Source: Rhipidocladum racemiflorum
Lineage: Eukaryota; Streptophyta; Magnoliopsida; Poales; Poaceae
DNA length: 64,000 nt
Assembly (NCBI GenBank): GCA_036346355.1
Contig: CM070584.1
Coordinates: 27,746,039-27,810,038, forward strand
Reading direction: 5' to 3'
Shown: in pieces, positions 10,770 to 22,701 of the stretch
How positions within the stretch are numbered: position 1 is the stretch's first letter
How the letters are laid out: each line of letters starts with the position of its first letter
The notes under the pieces: model-generated
Seen by the model: the letters and a program-made list of their open reading frames with translations, nothing else
What the model was told of the DNA's origin: nothing
Databases searched by the model: none
Made by a program: the position numbers and the translations under genes

Positions 10770-12161
10770 TGAAAGGACCAACGATGTCGCCTAGAGGTGG
10801 GTGAATAGGCGGATTAAAAAATCGCAGCGGAATTAAAACGGGCCGAGTAGGTCAACCCGGAGTCTCCGGGTTTTGGTCCGGATACTCCAGCTTGTCCGGA
10901 TACTCCGGTATTGGATACCGGAGTCTCCGAGTTGGCTGGCTCGGGAGCGCAACACAAGTTGCTCAAACTTGCTCGAGTTACTACTAAAAGTAGAAGCCAA
11001 TAGCAACCTAAAACAAGTGCTTGAATGGATTTGAATTAAAGCTAGACAAAGAGCTAGATCTAGGCTTTACGGAGACAAATCCACACAATCAACACAAGTA
11101 AGTAAAGAGAGAGCGAGAGAAGCGATTTTTCACCGAAGTTCGGATTCTTGAAGGGAATCCTACGTCTCCGTTGAGGTGGCTCGGTCACACTTGAGCCGGG
11201 GTCTCTTTCAACCCGCTTTCCTCCCGGTGTTGCACAAATGCACTCGCCGGCTTCACTTCTTGTCTCTTCCCTTTCGGAGGCGAGACTCGCCTTCACAAAC
11301 GACCGGGGCACACCACACAAGTTGGTAGCTCCTGGTGACTCCTAGCCGTCTAGGAGACCTTCAACCTCCAAGAGTAATAGCACCACGGAAGTCGCTTGGA
11401 GGATGAACTAGTGCTCAACAACTCGAAATGAATGCACCTAGCACTTTGCTTCTTCCTCTCCTCACCAAAATGGATCAACAACCAAATTAAATGGTGGGAG
11501 GAAGTGAGGGCTCTATTGAATGCTTTGAAAGTGTTAGAGAAGGCTTGAATGCTGCAATGAATGAGCTCAAGAGCAGTCCTAGCCATTGGGGAAGAAGGGG
11601 TGGCTTTAAATACGTTTTTGAAAACTAGCCGTTTTTCCCTTTTTCGAACAGACCGGAGACTCCGGACAATTGACCCGGAGACTCCGGGTTGTCCGAACTC
11701 TCCGGACCAAATGTTCGGATACTCCAGACTCTCCGGAATTCATAAATATGCCGAGAGGGTTAACCTGGAGACTCCGGATAAAAAGTCCGGAGACTCCGGA
11801 CTGAGTCTGGATACTCCGAGTTGACTGGCTCGGTTGGAATTAAGGTTTTTGGAAAATGCAAGTTTTTGAGTGCTAGTTTATATGCAAGTTTTGACCTTGA
11901 GCACATGCACATCCTAAAAGCGATTTTCCATAGTACCCTCTTAATAGTACGGCTATCCTTAAGACTCAAAACAATATAGAAATTACAAGTCTTCGTCTTG
12001 ATGCTGTTTTCTCGAAATTTGACGCGCTTAGGACCGTCCAATCTTATTCCGAGCTTGATGTGATCTCAATAACTGCATTAATCTTAGTTGAAACATTAGA
12101 TCACATTAATTGTGTCATCATTAATCACCAAAATAAAATGAGGGGCCTAGATGCACTTTCC
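10770..12161 (-). repeat. 3' LTR of the SIRE-like element (about 1,392 bp)
   Basis: Near-identical to 24804-26176 along its whole length. It contains clusters of CCGGAGACTCCGG and CCGGATACTCCGG at about 10855-10935 and 11648-11825. Compared with the other LTR it has one extra repeat unit near 11790-11815. The minus-strand LTR start is GGAAAGTGC here rather than TGAAAGTGC, a terminal mutation. Confidence 0.93.
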
Positions 12162-12178
12162 ATCTCCCCCTTTTTGGT
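12161..12178 (-). promoter_or_regulatory. Polypurine tract of the SIRE-like element
   Basis: The minus strand reads CCAAAAAGGGGGAGATGG directly before the 3' LTR. Three further GGGGGAG tracts lie upstream at about 12251-12263, 12325-12338 and 12543-12556; these are described under findings. Confidence 0.8.
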
Positions 12179-12591
12179 GAATTGATGACAACACAATTAA
12201 TCAGCAAATAAAATGATATGAAATAGACTTTAGCAATTCAAAGAAACAGAGGAGCTCCCCCTAAATGTGTGCATTAGAAGTATTGAGTGGAATCAAATGC
12301 ACATATTTAACGAGAGATAACCGAGAGCTCCCCCTCAAACATTGCATCCGAGAAAACATCACAATTAACTGAAAGTAATCCATGCATAAGATAAATAATA
12401 ATGTCATTACATGGATAGAGAGGAAATAACAGAGTTCACGACAGCATGAAAAGCAATAATAATAACAAGCAACACAAGAAGTCCAGACCACACGCGACAG
12501 CAAACGACAAAAGAGACAACTAAGGAAACGACGCTAAAGATATCACTCCCCCTTTGGCATCATGACACCAAAAGGAAGCGGACACGGGAGA
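12179..12591 (-). other. 3' untranslated spacer of the SIRE-like element
   Basis: No ORF is supported. The AT-rich spacer between the extra ORF and the polypurine tract holds the additional GGGGGAG tracts noted above. Confidence 0.6.
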
Positions 12592-14199
12592 TCACTCGTC
12601 GTCGCCCTCGTCGTCAGACGCTGAGTACTCGCTGCCGGGGTCATCTCCAGCGGCTGGCAGAGCAGAGGAGGTGATGCCGAAGAACTGATCAGCAGAAGTG
12701 GCATCGCTACTCTCCTCGGAAGACCCGGAGGAGTCGCTGGGAGAGACTGCCTCGCCATTGTGGCGGCGGATGCTGCGAATGTCCTGACCATTCTTCTTTA
12801 TCTGCCTGCTCATCACCTTCTGCCTGGTGGAGATGTCACGGCAAAGACAGAAGACATGCTTCAACATCCTCTGGAGCACGCTACTCGGAACCTCAGTCTG
12901 CTCAGAAGGGATGCCCGAAGGCACAGAAGGAGCCGGAGCAGACGAAGAACTGGAGGCGCGACCGCGTCGAGGCCTAGGAGCAGCAGGACCAGGGGCAGCA
13001 GGAACAGCTGGAGCAGTCGGAGGACGAACCTTGTAAGAAAGGTGCTCGACATCCCTGACCAACTTCAGACCACTGACAGAAGTGATCAAAGCCATCACAA
13101 AAGGAGCATAGCTGCAGCTGGCCATGTTGCTCTGCGCATTCTGCCTCATCGTCTCCCAGATGAAGTCAACAATGTCAAACGGATGAGTGCGCTCAACGAG
13201 GTGGAAAAGCAAGTTCCTTCCATAGGAACTAATGGTAGAAGCATCTCCCTCCTTGGGCCAAAGAGTGACTCTCAGCATCCTGTTGAGCACGGCAGGCACA
13301 TCCTTTAGACCCTTGATGGTCCCCACTGTGAAGCTCCTGGATGTGTCATACAGTGACTCAATCTCCTCAGGAGTCAAAACCTTCTTAGCATGAAGCTTTG
13401 GGCTGTCATTGTAGCGAAGGTTGAGGACTCTAGCAAGCCTCTTCTGGTTGGCAGTATACTAGACTCTATCTGTCATCCACCAAATGGCATCAACTGTCTT
13501 GTCAAAGTACAAGGTGACATAGAACTGCATGATCACCTCGTTGTTCCAATCAAACTTGAAAGACAGGAAGTCCTTGATCTGATGCAGCTCACAGATCTCA
13601 ACTATCTGATCGAATACTGGGATCTGAGCTGTTGCCATGTACTCCCAGTCAATGGTCTTCATCCTGACCACTGGGTGCTCAAGCGGGTAGAGGATAGTCT
13701 CATAGAAATCTGACTGAAACCGGTTCCAAAACCGGCGGTCCACATACTCATCCTGATGATAGTCGAGCGGATCTTTCTTTCTTTGCTCAACTATCGCCTT
13801 GCCCTTGCCGGAACCCGTCCTGTAGTCAATAACTCTCATAGGGTTGACTCCCATAGGATACGTCCACACGGGCTTGGCTTTGGCCAACGGACCAATGAAG
13901 TGACCTGAAGCGCGAAAGTCTCTCCTTTTCTGATCCCTCAGCCTAGCATGAGTATCTGCAGGGTGCTCATCTGGATCAGGCTGAGGCTGAGGAGGAGACT
14001 GCGCCTGAGACTGCGGCTGAGGCTGCGGCCCAATCAACAGCGGACCCTTTGAGGTGGGTCGCTTCTTCACAATCCGTCTCTGCCTTTTTGGAGCGGGAGC
14101 TGCAGACGGAGAGCCAGGGGGTGTATCCGGCGGAGGAGAGCCACGAGGAGGATCACCACCACCCGAGGTACCCTGAGACAGATCCATCTGACCAGACAA
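12592..14199 (-). pseudogene. Extra ORF downstream of pol, plant transposon protein-like
   Basis: A single minus-strand frame of about 535 codons, closed only by one TAG at 13459-13461. The N-terminus is Pro/Gln-rich and disordered (about 14190-13960). The central part (about 13900-13060) is globular, with FWNRFQSDFYETILYPLEHP, FDWNNEVIMQFYVTLYFD and GRNLLFHLVERTHPFDIVDF. The C-terminus is Pro/Ser-rich, then acidic and ends SDDEGDDE. The central region resembles the 'putative plant transposon protein' family (PF20167, recognised from memory of its pattern). It lies on the same strand as pol, about 1 kb downstream, where SIRE-lineage elements are known to carry additional or envelope-like ORFs. 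I saw no obvious membrane segment, so I do not call it env. Function unknown. Confidence 0.72.
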
Positions 14200-15224
14200 A
14201 GCGAGAAAAAGATTAGCCGCGAGGCGACTTGAAATTTTGCGGTGAAAGAATTCTGGCCGAGACCCCTAACCCGGAGAGTCCGGATAAATTGTCCGGATAC
14301 TCCGGATTAACCCGGAGACTCCGGACATATTGTCCGGATACTCCGGACCAACCCGGAGACTCCGGACCAACAGTCCGGATACTCCGGATGCGCCAGGATG
14401 AGCCCACGGGCGGCCCAAACTTTGGGGAATTCAATCCGCAAAAAGACAAGAAGAGAATCTAGATTGCCACAAAAAGGTAGGAATGAAGTCTAGGGCACAA
14501 TCTAGCAAAGAAATTTCGTGGGATTAGGGCAAAAAGGAACTCACCTCAACAAGATTTGAGAAGCGACGAACGCGGGTGAGTTAGGATGAATGAATCTCCG
14601 ATCTTGAGGGCAGCGACAAGACAATCGGCACCCTAAGAGAGTTGAAGCACACGGAGAGACCCTAAGAGCCGCGAGATTTGAACCAAAACTCGAAAAGAAA
14701 AAGTTAGGGCAACAAGATCCTTACCAAGATCTCCAAACCGAGGGAGAGGAAGAGTCCACAAGCCCTTGGAGAAGGAGAGGAGGGAAGGAGTATGCCCTAG
14801 CCTCGAGAGGATCAAGGGAGAGGGAGAGGCGCACGATGGGAATAGGAATAGAAAAGAAACCGCGCGGGATTGGGGACTTAAACCGCCCGCCCCAACCCGG
14901 AGACTCCGGACTTCAATCCGGATACTCCGGTCCAACCCGGAGAGTCCGGACCAAATGTCCGGATACTCCGGGTTCCCCAGCTCGGTTAGGAAAGAGGGAA
15001 TTTGCACGAAGAATCAAGGAATTTGGCGGAATGAGAGGGAGAACGAGACCCTAAGATGTCAACTTGATACATGACCAGCGAACAATCAATCAATCAGACT
15101 ATGGTCACATAGCAATGACAAGATCGTAGGATCAAAAGCCAAAAATACAAAGTAAATTCAGAGAAAAAGATGAATAAGATTTTGAAATCCATTTTTCATT
15201 CACCAACCAATATGAGAGCACTTA
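14200..15224 (-). other. Spacer between pol and the extra ORF, palindrome-rich
   Basis: No supported ORF. Two clusters of the CCGGA-type near-palindromes lie at 14262-14392 and 14896-14975, the same motifs as in the LTRs. The stretch may serve as leader of a separate transcript for the extra ORF, but no clear TATA box was seen. Confidence 0.6.
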
Positions 15225-17168
15225 TCAAGCCACGTTACGAGAATCTAGAATATTTAGACCACTTCTCAATTCACAGAACCTTTTCTCGTCAAGGGGCTTG
15301 GTAAAAATGTCGGCTAATTGATCATTTGTACTCACATGTTGGATATCAATTTCACCTTTGGTTGCGTGATCTCTTAGGAAATGATGGCGATTATCTATGT
15401 GTTTTGTACGGGAGTGTTGGACGGGATTGTTGGCAATTTTTATGGCACTCTCATTGTCACACAATAGTGGAACACTTTTGTAGGTTAGGCCATAATCACT
15501 CAAGGTTTGCCTCATCCAGAGTAATTGGGCACAACAACTCCCAGAAGCTATGTATTCGGCTTCGGCAGTGGATAGGGCTACGGAATTTCGTTTCTTGGAA
15601 GACCACGAGACTAGAGACCTACCCAAGAATTGGCAAGTCCCCGAGGTACTCTTCCTATCCACTTTACAGCCGGCATAATCTGCATCGGAATAGCCAACTA
15701 GCTCGAAGGAAGATCCTTTCGGATACCAAAGTCCAAAATGAGGAGTGTGCACTAAATATCTCAAGATTCTCTTAACGGCCACCATGTGGCACTCTTTTGG
15801 AGCTGCTTGAAACCGTGCACACATACAAACGCTAAGCATGATATCGGGCCTAGATGCACAAAGATAAAGGAGAGAACCGATCATCGAACGATATAACTTT
15901 TGGATGACCGGTTTACCTTCTTTGTCGAGGTCTAGATGCCCGTTGGCTTGCATAGGTGTCTTTATAGGCTTGGCGTCCTCCATTCCGAACTTCTTGAGTA
16001 TGTCCTTGATATACTTGGTTTGGCAAATGAAGGTTCCTTCCTTGAGTTGTTTGACTTGAAAGCCGAGGAAGAACTTCATTTCTCCCATCATGGACATCTC
16101 GAACCTTTTAGTCATAATCTTGCTAAACTCTTTACACAAATGCTCATTAGTAGATCCAAATATGATGTCATCGACATATATTTGGCATACAAATAAATCA
16201 TTATCAATATGTTTAGTAAAGAGAGTAGGGTCGGCCTTTCCGACTACAAAACCTTGTCCGAGAAGGAAATCCCGTAAACACTAGAACCAAGCCCTTGGTG
16301 CTTGCTTTAGACCATATAGCGCTTTGTGAAGATAGTAGACATGGTCCGGGTGTTTTGGATCTTCAAAGCCTGGTGGTTGCTCGACGTAGACCATCTCGGA
16401 GAGTGGCCCATTTAAGAAGGCGCTCTTTACGTCCATTTGATACAACTTAAAATCATGGTGAGTAGCAAAGGCAAGTAATATTCTAATAGATTCAAGCCTA
16501 GCTACTGGAGCATAAGTTTCACCGAAATCCAAACCTTCGATTTGAGTGTACCCTTGAGCAACCAATCGAGCTTTGTTCCTTGTCACGATTCCATTCTCAT
16601 CTTGCTTGTTTCGGAAGACCCATTTTGTGCCGATCACGTTTTGATTTGGTCTTTGGACAAGCTCCCAAACTTGATTTCTCTTGAAGTTATTCAGTTCCTC
16701 TTGCATAGCCATCACCCAATCTGGATCTTCAAGTGCTTTATCTACCTTAAGAGGTTCAAGAGAGGAAACAAACGAGTAAAATTCACAAAAGTTTGCAACT
16801 CGAGATCGAGTAGATACTCCCTTGTTAATGTCTCCAAGAATGTTGTCGACTGGATGATCTCTTTGAATGCTTTGATGAACTCTTGGGTGAGGAACAGTTG
16901 AATCTGGAGCTTGGATGGGTTCTTCATCTTGGGATGCGTTGGAACCATCGTGAGCTTGAATGGACAAGGAGGGAATATCACCTGAGCCTGACCCATCCGG
17001 AGACTCCGGTATTTGACCCGAAGACTCCGGACCAATCCGGACACTCCGGGTTTCAGGCCGAAGACTCCGGGTTGAGGTGCTCGGGTGAGATTCCAGATTT
17101 TGAGGTCTTACCTCCCCAATTGCCATTTTCTTGATAGCTTCACAAGGAGGTTCTTCCCTGTCAATCAC
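15225..17168 (-). pseudogene. SIRE-like pol: reverse transcriptase and RNase H
   Basis: One minus-strand frame with a single TAG near 16281. Motifs in order: [13 protein letters not shown] and [15 protein letters not shown] (about 16630-16530), [16 protein letters not shown] (about 16515-16470), [11 protein letters not shown] (about 16440-16410), [10 protein letters not shown] (about 16320-16290), the YVDD catalytic motif (about 16180), LGFQVKQLKEG (about 16060), and RNase H with SDADYAGCKVDRKSTSG (about 15690-15640), STAEAEYIA and NPVQHSRTKHIDNRHHFLRDH to about 15350. The first 130 codons are a linker holding in-frame copies of the CCGGA near-palindrome (16995-17072). The role is copying element RNA into DNA. 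The stop lies just before YVDD, so the copy is inactive. Confidence 0.92.
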
Positions 17169-18406
17169 AACACGATCAACTTGTTCTATTTTAGAACCGT
17201 TAGCCTCATCAAAAGTTACGTCACGTGAGATTTCAACAACACCGGTGGTATTGTTGAAAACTCGGTACGCATAAGCATTAGTTCCATAACCAAGTAAGAA
17301 ACCTTCATCTACTTTGGAGCAAATTTAGAAGACTTAGCTCTTTTGTTGAGGATGTAGCATTTACTCCCAAATACTCTAAAATAGGATACATTTGGTTTCT
17401 TCCCGGTGAGCAATTCGTACGCCGTTTTCTTCAAGATCTTGTGGAGGTAGAGGCGGTTGGAGCTGTGGCATGCGGTATTGATGGTTTTCGCCCAAAAGCT
17501 ATCGGAAACCTTGTATTCGTCAAGCATCGTCCGCGCCATCTCGATGAGGGTTCGATTCTTCCTCTCGGCCACCCCATTTTGTTGAGGAGAATAGGGAGCC
17601 GAGAATTCGTGCTTGATTCCTTCTTCATCAAAAAACTCCTCCACGCCAATATTCTTGAACTCGGTATCATTGTCGCTCCGAATTCTCTTGATCTTCACTT
17701 CAAACTCGTTTTGAGCTCTTCTCATGAACTTCTTTAGAGTTACTTGGACTTCTCCCTTGTCATGCAAGAAAAACACCCAAGTGAATCGAGAAAAGTCATC
17801 AACAATAACCAAACCATACTTACTTCCACCGATGCTTATGTAAGCTACGGGACTAAATAAATCCATGTGAAGCATTTCCAACGGTCTTGTGGTCATCATC
17901 ACATTCTTGGCGGGATGGGAGGCACCAATTTGCTTGCCCGCTTGAAAAGCGCTACACACCCTATCTTTCTCAAAGACAACATTAGTTAGTCCAAGGATGT
18001 GGTTGCCTTTGATGAGTTTGTGAAAGTTCCTCATACCGACATGGGCTAGTCGGCGATGCCATAGCCAACCCATGCTAGATTTAGCCAATAAGCACGTTTC
18101 AAGATTAAGTCTATCCGTATTGAAGTCTACGAGATAGAGCTTACCCTTCAAACGTCCTTTAAAGGCTATTGAACCGTCAAGCCTCTTAATGACTTCCACA
18201 CCCTTTTCATTAAACAAACAATTGTAACCCGCTTCACATAATTGTGCAACGGATAACAAATTGTAGCTTAATGACTCGACAAGCAAAACATTATTTAATT
18301 GAAAATTGTCTGAGATAGAAATTTTACCCAATCCAATTACTTCTCCCTTTCCATTGTCTCCAAAGACAATGCTTTCACTATTTGATCCATTTTCATCCAA
18401 GTGGGC
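17169..18406 (-). pseudogene. SIRE-like pol: GAG-pre-integrase and integrase
   Basis: Minus strand. After the insert junction at 18406 the frame reads SIVFGDNGKGEVIGLGKI and LLSVAQLCEAGY. The zinc domain follows (WHRRLAHVG near 18030; CSAFQAGKQ near 17940, where the second Cys of the CxxC pair is Phe). The DDE core shows MDLFSP (about 17860), RSDNDTEFKN (about 17670; usual form SDNGTEF) and QNGVAERKNRTLIEMART (about 17580-17530). A one-base loss near 17310 shifts the frame in [14 protein letters not shown]. The protease (DSG motif) expected upstream is missing. Cys and Gly replacements at conserved sites suggest decay before or after insertion. Confidence 0.9.
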
Positions 18407-21400
18407 TGTAACATCCCAATTTTTGCTTTTCATGAAACTAAATATTATTTTGCACATTTGGTGAATTTTTGGAATTTTCTGGAATTTATTTGGATTTATT
18501 TGGAATTTATTTGAATTGATTCTATTTTGAAATAATTAAAGAATTTAACTTTGCAAATAAAGTTTTGTTGGAAATATTTTATTTGAGTCCCAAATACCCT
18601 AAAATATTTTCCAGAATTTTTCTGGAATTTTTCCGAGTATTTTGCTATTTTTAATGAATTAAATGAATTTCTGGGAATTAATTTGAATATTAAATCGCTG
18701 GAAAATCAAACCGAGTCGGTTACTGTTCATCCGACCGAGTCGGAACCCGAGTCGGACTCGAGTCCGACCCGAGCCAACTGACTCGACCAAACCCAGTCCT
18801 AACCCTACTCGATCCCGACCGTTGGATCGGGATCCAACGGTCCAGATTGGACCGCATCGGTTCGAGCCGAAACCGGGCTGGGTCCGATCGCGCCCGCGCG
18901 ATCGTGACCGTCGATCGCGCCACGTGGACGGTTCTCCGTCGTCGTCCCCGCCGAGTCTGAGCCGGATTCCTCCGCCGCGTAGCCGCCGTGTCTCGTTAGG
19001 GTTCTGATTTGTGCGCGTATCCCGGGGTTATTTAATGCGTGAGACATCGCCTGAGGTTGCCCTCTTCCGTGCGCACCCGTGCCCACAAGCCATCTCGCCT
19101 GAGCCGTCGCCGTTTTCCCGTACGAGCTCGACGGAGTTGGAATTCCGTTCCGCCGCGGTTAAACACCGATTCCGCCGCCGTCCGCCGTTCTCCGCCGCCG
19201 TTGAGCGATTCCGAACAGCCAGGTCAAGCCGCGTCGGTGAGGACCTTTCACTCGCCGAGCACGCCCCAAACGCTGCTCGTGGTCGCTGCCCTCAAGACCG
19301 GCAGCCGCAACTCCGCCGTGAAGCCATCGCCGACCCCGAGCTCCACCAACCGTCCGATCAAGATCCAAAGGCCCAGATCGCGCCACGTCACCCTCGGTGA
19401 GTTTCCCCGTTGAAAATCCTAGATCTAATCCCAACCATTGGATCTAGATCCAACGGCTTAGGTTGCGCCACGTAGCAAGAACTGCACCAGGCTAGTTGGA
19501 TCTGGACCGTTAGATCAAGATCCAACGGCCCAGATCAACCCCGTGCGCCCCAAGCACATGAGGCCCAAACCCAATCCTAGCCGTCGGATTTCAAACCAAC
19601 GGCCACGATCGTGCCACGTGTCTAGGGAGCCGAACCGCCGTGCCACGCGGGCGTACGCGTGGGTCACTGACACGTAGGGCCCGCGTGTTAGCGACCGCAC
19701 CGTGAAGTCACCCATGACGTCATCGGTGGGTCCCACCTGTCAGCACCATGGGCTGAGCCCCGCTGACGTCAGCAATGACGTCACCCGAGTGGTCCCACCT
19801 GTCAGCGACACGTAGAGCCGTGGACCGGGTCCACGGTGAACCCGAGCCGAGCGTGGACCGAGTCCGTGAACCGGCTGACGTCAGCGGACCAATCAGAGAC
19901 CGACACGTGTCCTCGCTGACGCAATAATTAATTTCCGAAAAAGAAAATGATTATTAATTCGAAATAATGATTTCAGATTTTGATTCAAACTTCAAACGCT
20001 TATAACTTTTGCGTTTCAACTCCGATTTGAGTGATTCAAATTTCTAAATTTCTATAAAATTGAGATCTACCTAATTATGAATTTTATTTAATTTTTGGAC
20101 TAAAGTTTTCCTCTGTAATATTATTTAATTGATTATTTAAACTTTAAATAATCATAACTTTTGTGTTTTAACTCCGAATTGAGCGATTCCAGTTCCTAAA
20201 AATTCATAAAATTATGTTCTCTCTGTTTATGGATTTTATTTGGATGTTTGGACACTTTTTGCCTATTGTTTATTCGTGTATTGCTATTTGCACGCTTTAC
20301 GAGTAGACGTTGAAGTGCCGGAAGGATTCGAAGGAGAAGTATTAACTCAGGATCCAACTCATGACCAAGAACAAGTACTTTTTGAAGGCAAGTTGTGCTT
20401 TGACCATGTTGATCCTATTTTGAAACTTATTTTGATTTAACTTATTGCATGCTAGTTCAATTAGAAAATACTTTATTTAATTCTGGGGAATTAGATAAAT
20501 ACCAATTTGCTGTATGACACCTTGATTACTTAAATATGTGCCATGACCCCTTGTCACCCTAGTTGTGGATTACTAGTTGGACATTACTAAAATTGCCAAC
20601 ATGGGTTTAGACCGTTGTAGTATATTGCTTAGACCTGCTACGTGCTCATGACATGATTTGGACAAACAAATGTTAATATTGACTTAATGATATATTGAAC
20701 CTGTTTTGGAAAGGTATCATGTGATGTTGATGGCACGTGGTGCATGGTAATCAACTGGGGTTTGATAAATAGTTTTCGACCGGGGCATGTAGCAAGAATG
20801 ATCAGGTGGGCCAGTTGTGGCACTGGGAATGTTGTTTTGGTTCTTCGGGTAGTCTTGCCCTGGTCACCCTAAGGACTTAACCTTGCAAGCCTTTGAACTG
20901 AGTCAAGCGTGCAACCACATGTCTGTAATGGGACGGACCTAGTTGATTAAGTTGCTAATAACATACCTGTGGGACCTCAGGAGGTCAACTACACCCTTTG
21001 TGTAAGTTGTACGGGGGAGCGTACCGAGGCTGAGGCCAGGTACCCATCTAATGGTTGGTTGGCCTAAACTTCGCCTTAGCTAAGGGAAGGGTTAGTGTGC
21101 AACAACCGGGGAGGACCACTTGTATTGTTAGAAGTTTCCGAAAGACTTTGTTACGGGAACTCGCCTTTGTAGTGTTTGACTGTATCTTGTGAGTAAAGTG
21201 CATAACCTCTGCAGAGTGTATAATCTATTCGGATAGCCGTGTCCGCGGTATTGGACATCGCTCGGGAATTACAGTCAAGGGTTAGACTTTCTCAAAAATA
21301 ACTTAGACTTGAAAGGTTGGGTTGGATTAGTAATGATGTTGATGGAAATGTGGATTAGGATGGGAAAGATGTTTATTAAACTCCTTGAAAAGTTAGTTAT

Positions 21401-21923
21401 GCTTTACTTGCTTCTACTGCTTTCGAATCTACTTATGTTACTTGTCAAGTCTTGTTTCGCAAATATACCTTGAGCTATTCCTTTGTATCAAGCCATGCAT
21501 GTAGTATATTAGCTTGCATTCTGTGCATGACTTGCTGAGTACCAAGTACTCACCCTTGCCATAATACAACACAAGTTGAAGAGGAGACTACACCAGCTTT
21601 GGAGGAGGAGCTCCAAGAGGAACCGTCTACTTAGGGAGCGAGCTGATCAGGTTACTGTGTGGTATCTTTGGATGGCGCCACGAAGTTATATTATTTTTTC
21701 GCTGCTATTATTTCTCTCTTAATAAGTTTCGCCCTGCGAGGCGTATATTTGTAACTTGACCATAAGGTCGAGCAACCAGTTTGACTATTTAATTAAAGTA
21801 CTTTATTAGTATCAAGTGGTATGATTGTGATATTTACCGATGTTAAGACTGTGTGCACTAGCGCGTTCCTGGACTAGTGCTGAATACACAGAGGGTCCGG
21901 ATTTGCAAATTCGGGTCCCGACA
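18407..21923 (+). repeat. 5' LTR of Tekay-like copy 2 (3,517 bp)
   Basis: Begins TGTAACATCCC and ends GGTCCCGACA. The architecture is that of 35811-39208: AT-rich start, GC-rich middle with GGATC..GATCC palindromes and GCCACGT (18810-19640), GGTCCCACCTGTCAG blocks (19730-19810), and an AT-rich tail. A TATA-like TTATTTAA lies near 19028. Small ORFs here are not genes. Confidence 0.92.
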
Positions 21924-21927
21924 GAGG

Positions 21928-21940
21928 TGGTATCAGAGCC
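21928..21940 (+). promoter_or_regulatory. Primer binding site, initiator Met tRNA
   Basis: TGGTATCAGAGCC lies four bases after the LTR end and is complementary to the 3' end of plant initiator methionine tRNA. It primes minus-strand DNA synthesis. Confidence 0.9.
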
Positions 21941-22139
21941 ATACTGACTGTAGGCTCACCCATAGTTAGAAAGGTCGTAGAGAGGATAAAACCTATTTTC
22001 TAAAGCTAAAAGTTTGTCAAGACAAGAAATGACATCTCGACTTATCCCATTCTTTCTTTTCTTGTCTCTTGCTGAATTTTTCCTTACCTTGTCACGATTT
22101 AAAAAATTTCGAGTTCTTACGTGAGCACTCTTGTGACAG

Positions 22140-22700
22140 ATGGAGGGAGAGTTCAACTACGTCGATCTGGAGGTTGGTCACGCTGCGGAACTTTGGCGTA
22201 TGCTACAGACTCTTGGAGATTTTGAGAAGCCACAATATCAAGTGGAAGTGATCAGACAAGCAGGATTGATCAAGGCTTGTGACGTAAAGATTGTGGTACC
22301 TGCTAGGAAGAAGGGCCCAGGCAATCGCCCGATACACCGTGACCTTGCCAGGAGGTCTACAATGCAGATGGGTATCCAAGAGGTGTCACGACGAGCAATG
22401 CGGCACATTACCCGTATCTACGCCAGAGAGTTGGAGAGCATGGTGTTCCGATATCATCCGCGCAGCAATAACCTTCTTGACCCGAAGGCGATTCAGGATG
22501 AGAATGCCATGGTCACACAGTTGGCACGACTTGTTGTCGCCCAGGAGGATGTACTCGATGATACTAGCAAAGAGCTACAGAAGGCCCGCAAGGAGATCAC
22601 GACAGAGAAGAATAGATGGCGGGAAGCTCAAGAGTATGTGTCACACCTTCTGCAAAGGATTGGAGAGTTAGAGACGGCATTGTACGCACATATGAAGCAA
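22140..22700 (+). CDS. Unrecognised ORF upstream of gag in the Tekay-like element (truncated)
   Basis: Open frame of about 187 codons from ATG at 22140, 200 bases after the primer site, until SIRE sequence takes over at about 22700. The N-terminal half is mixed (MEGEFNYVDLEVGHAAELWR; ARKKGPGNRPIHRDLARRST) and the C-terminal half is charged and likely coiled coil (about residues 125-187, KELQKARKEITTEKNRWREAQEY). It is not a standard Ty3 gag: no capsid motif and no zinc knuckle before truncation. In copy 3 the leader is homologous up to the same ATG (39426), but only a short reading frame follows, and the gag-like frame starts about 300 bases further on. I infer an additional ORF preceding gag. 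Function unknown. Confidence 0.55.
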
Positions 22701-22701
22701 A

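Larger units (their letters stand above)
18407..22695 (+). mobile_element. Tekay-like Ty3 element, 5' part (copy 2), nested in SIRE
   Basis: Complete 5' LTR (18407-21923), methionine tRNA primer site, leader and the start of an ORF, then an abrupt return to SIRE gag at about 22690-22715. No second LTR and no matching target duplication: the left flank is TGGGC, which is not repeated on the right. About 30-40 codons of SIRE sequence including the protease active site are missing. This looks like an insertion followed by a deletion that removed the rest of the element plus adjacent host sequence. Confidence 0.85.

Noticed and set aside
12760..13308. 182-codon plus-strand ORF
   Set aside because: Antisense shadow of the extra ORF of the SIRE-like element, which has the better frame, composition and family resemblance.
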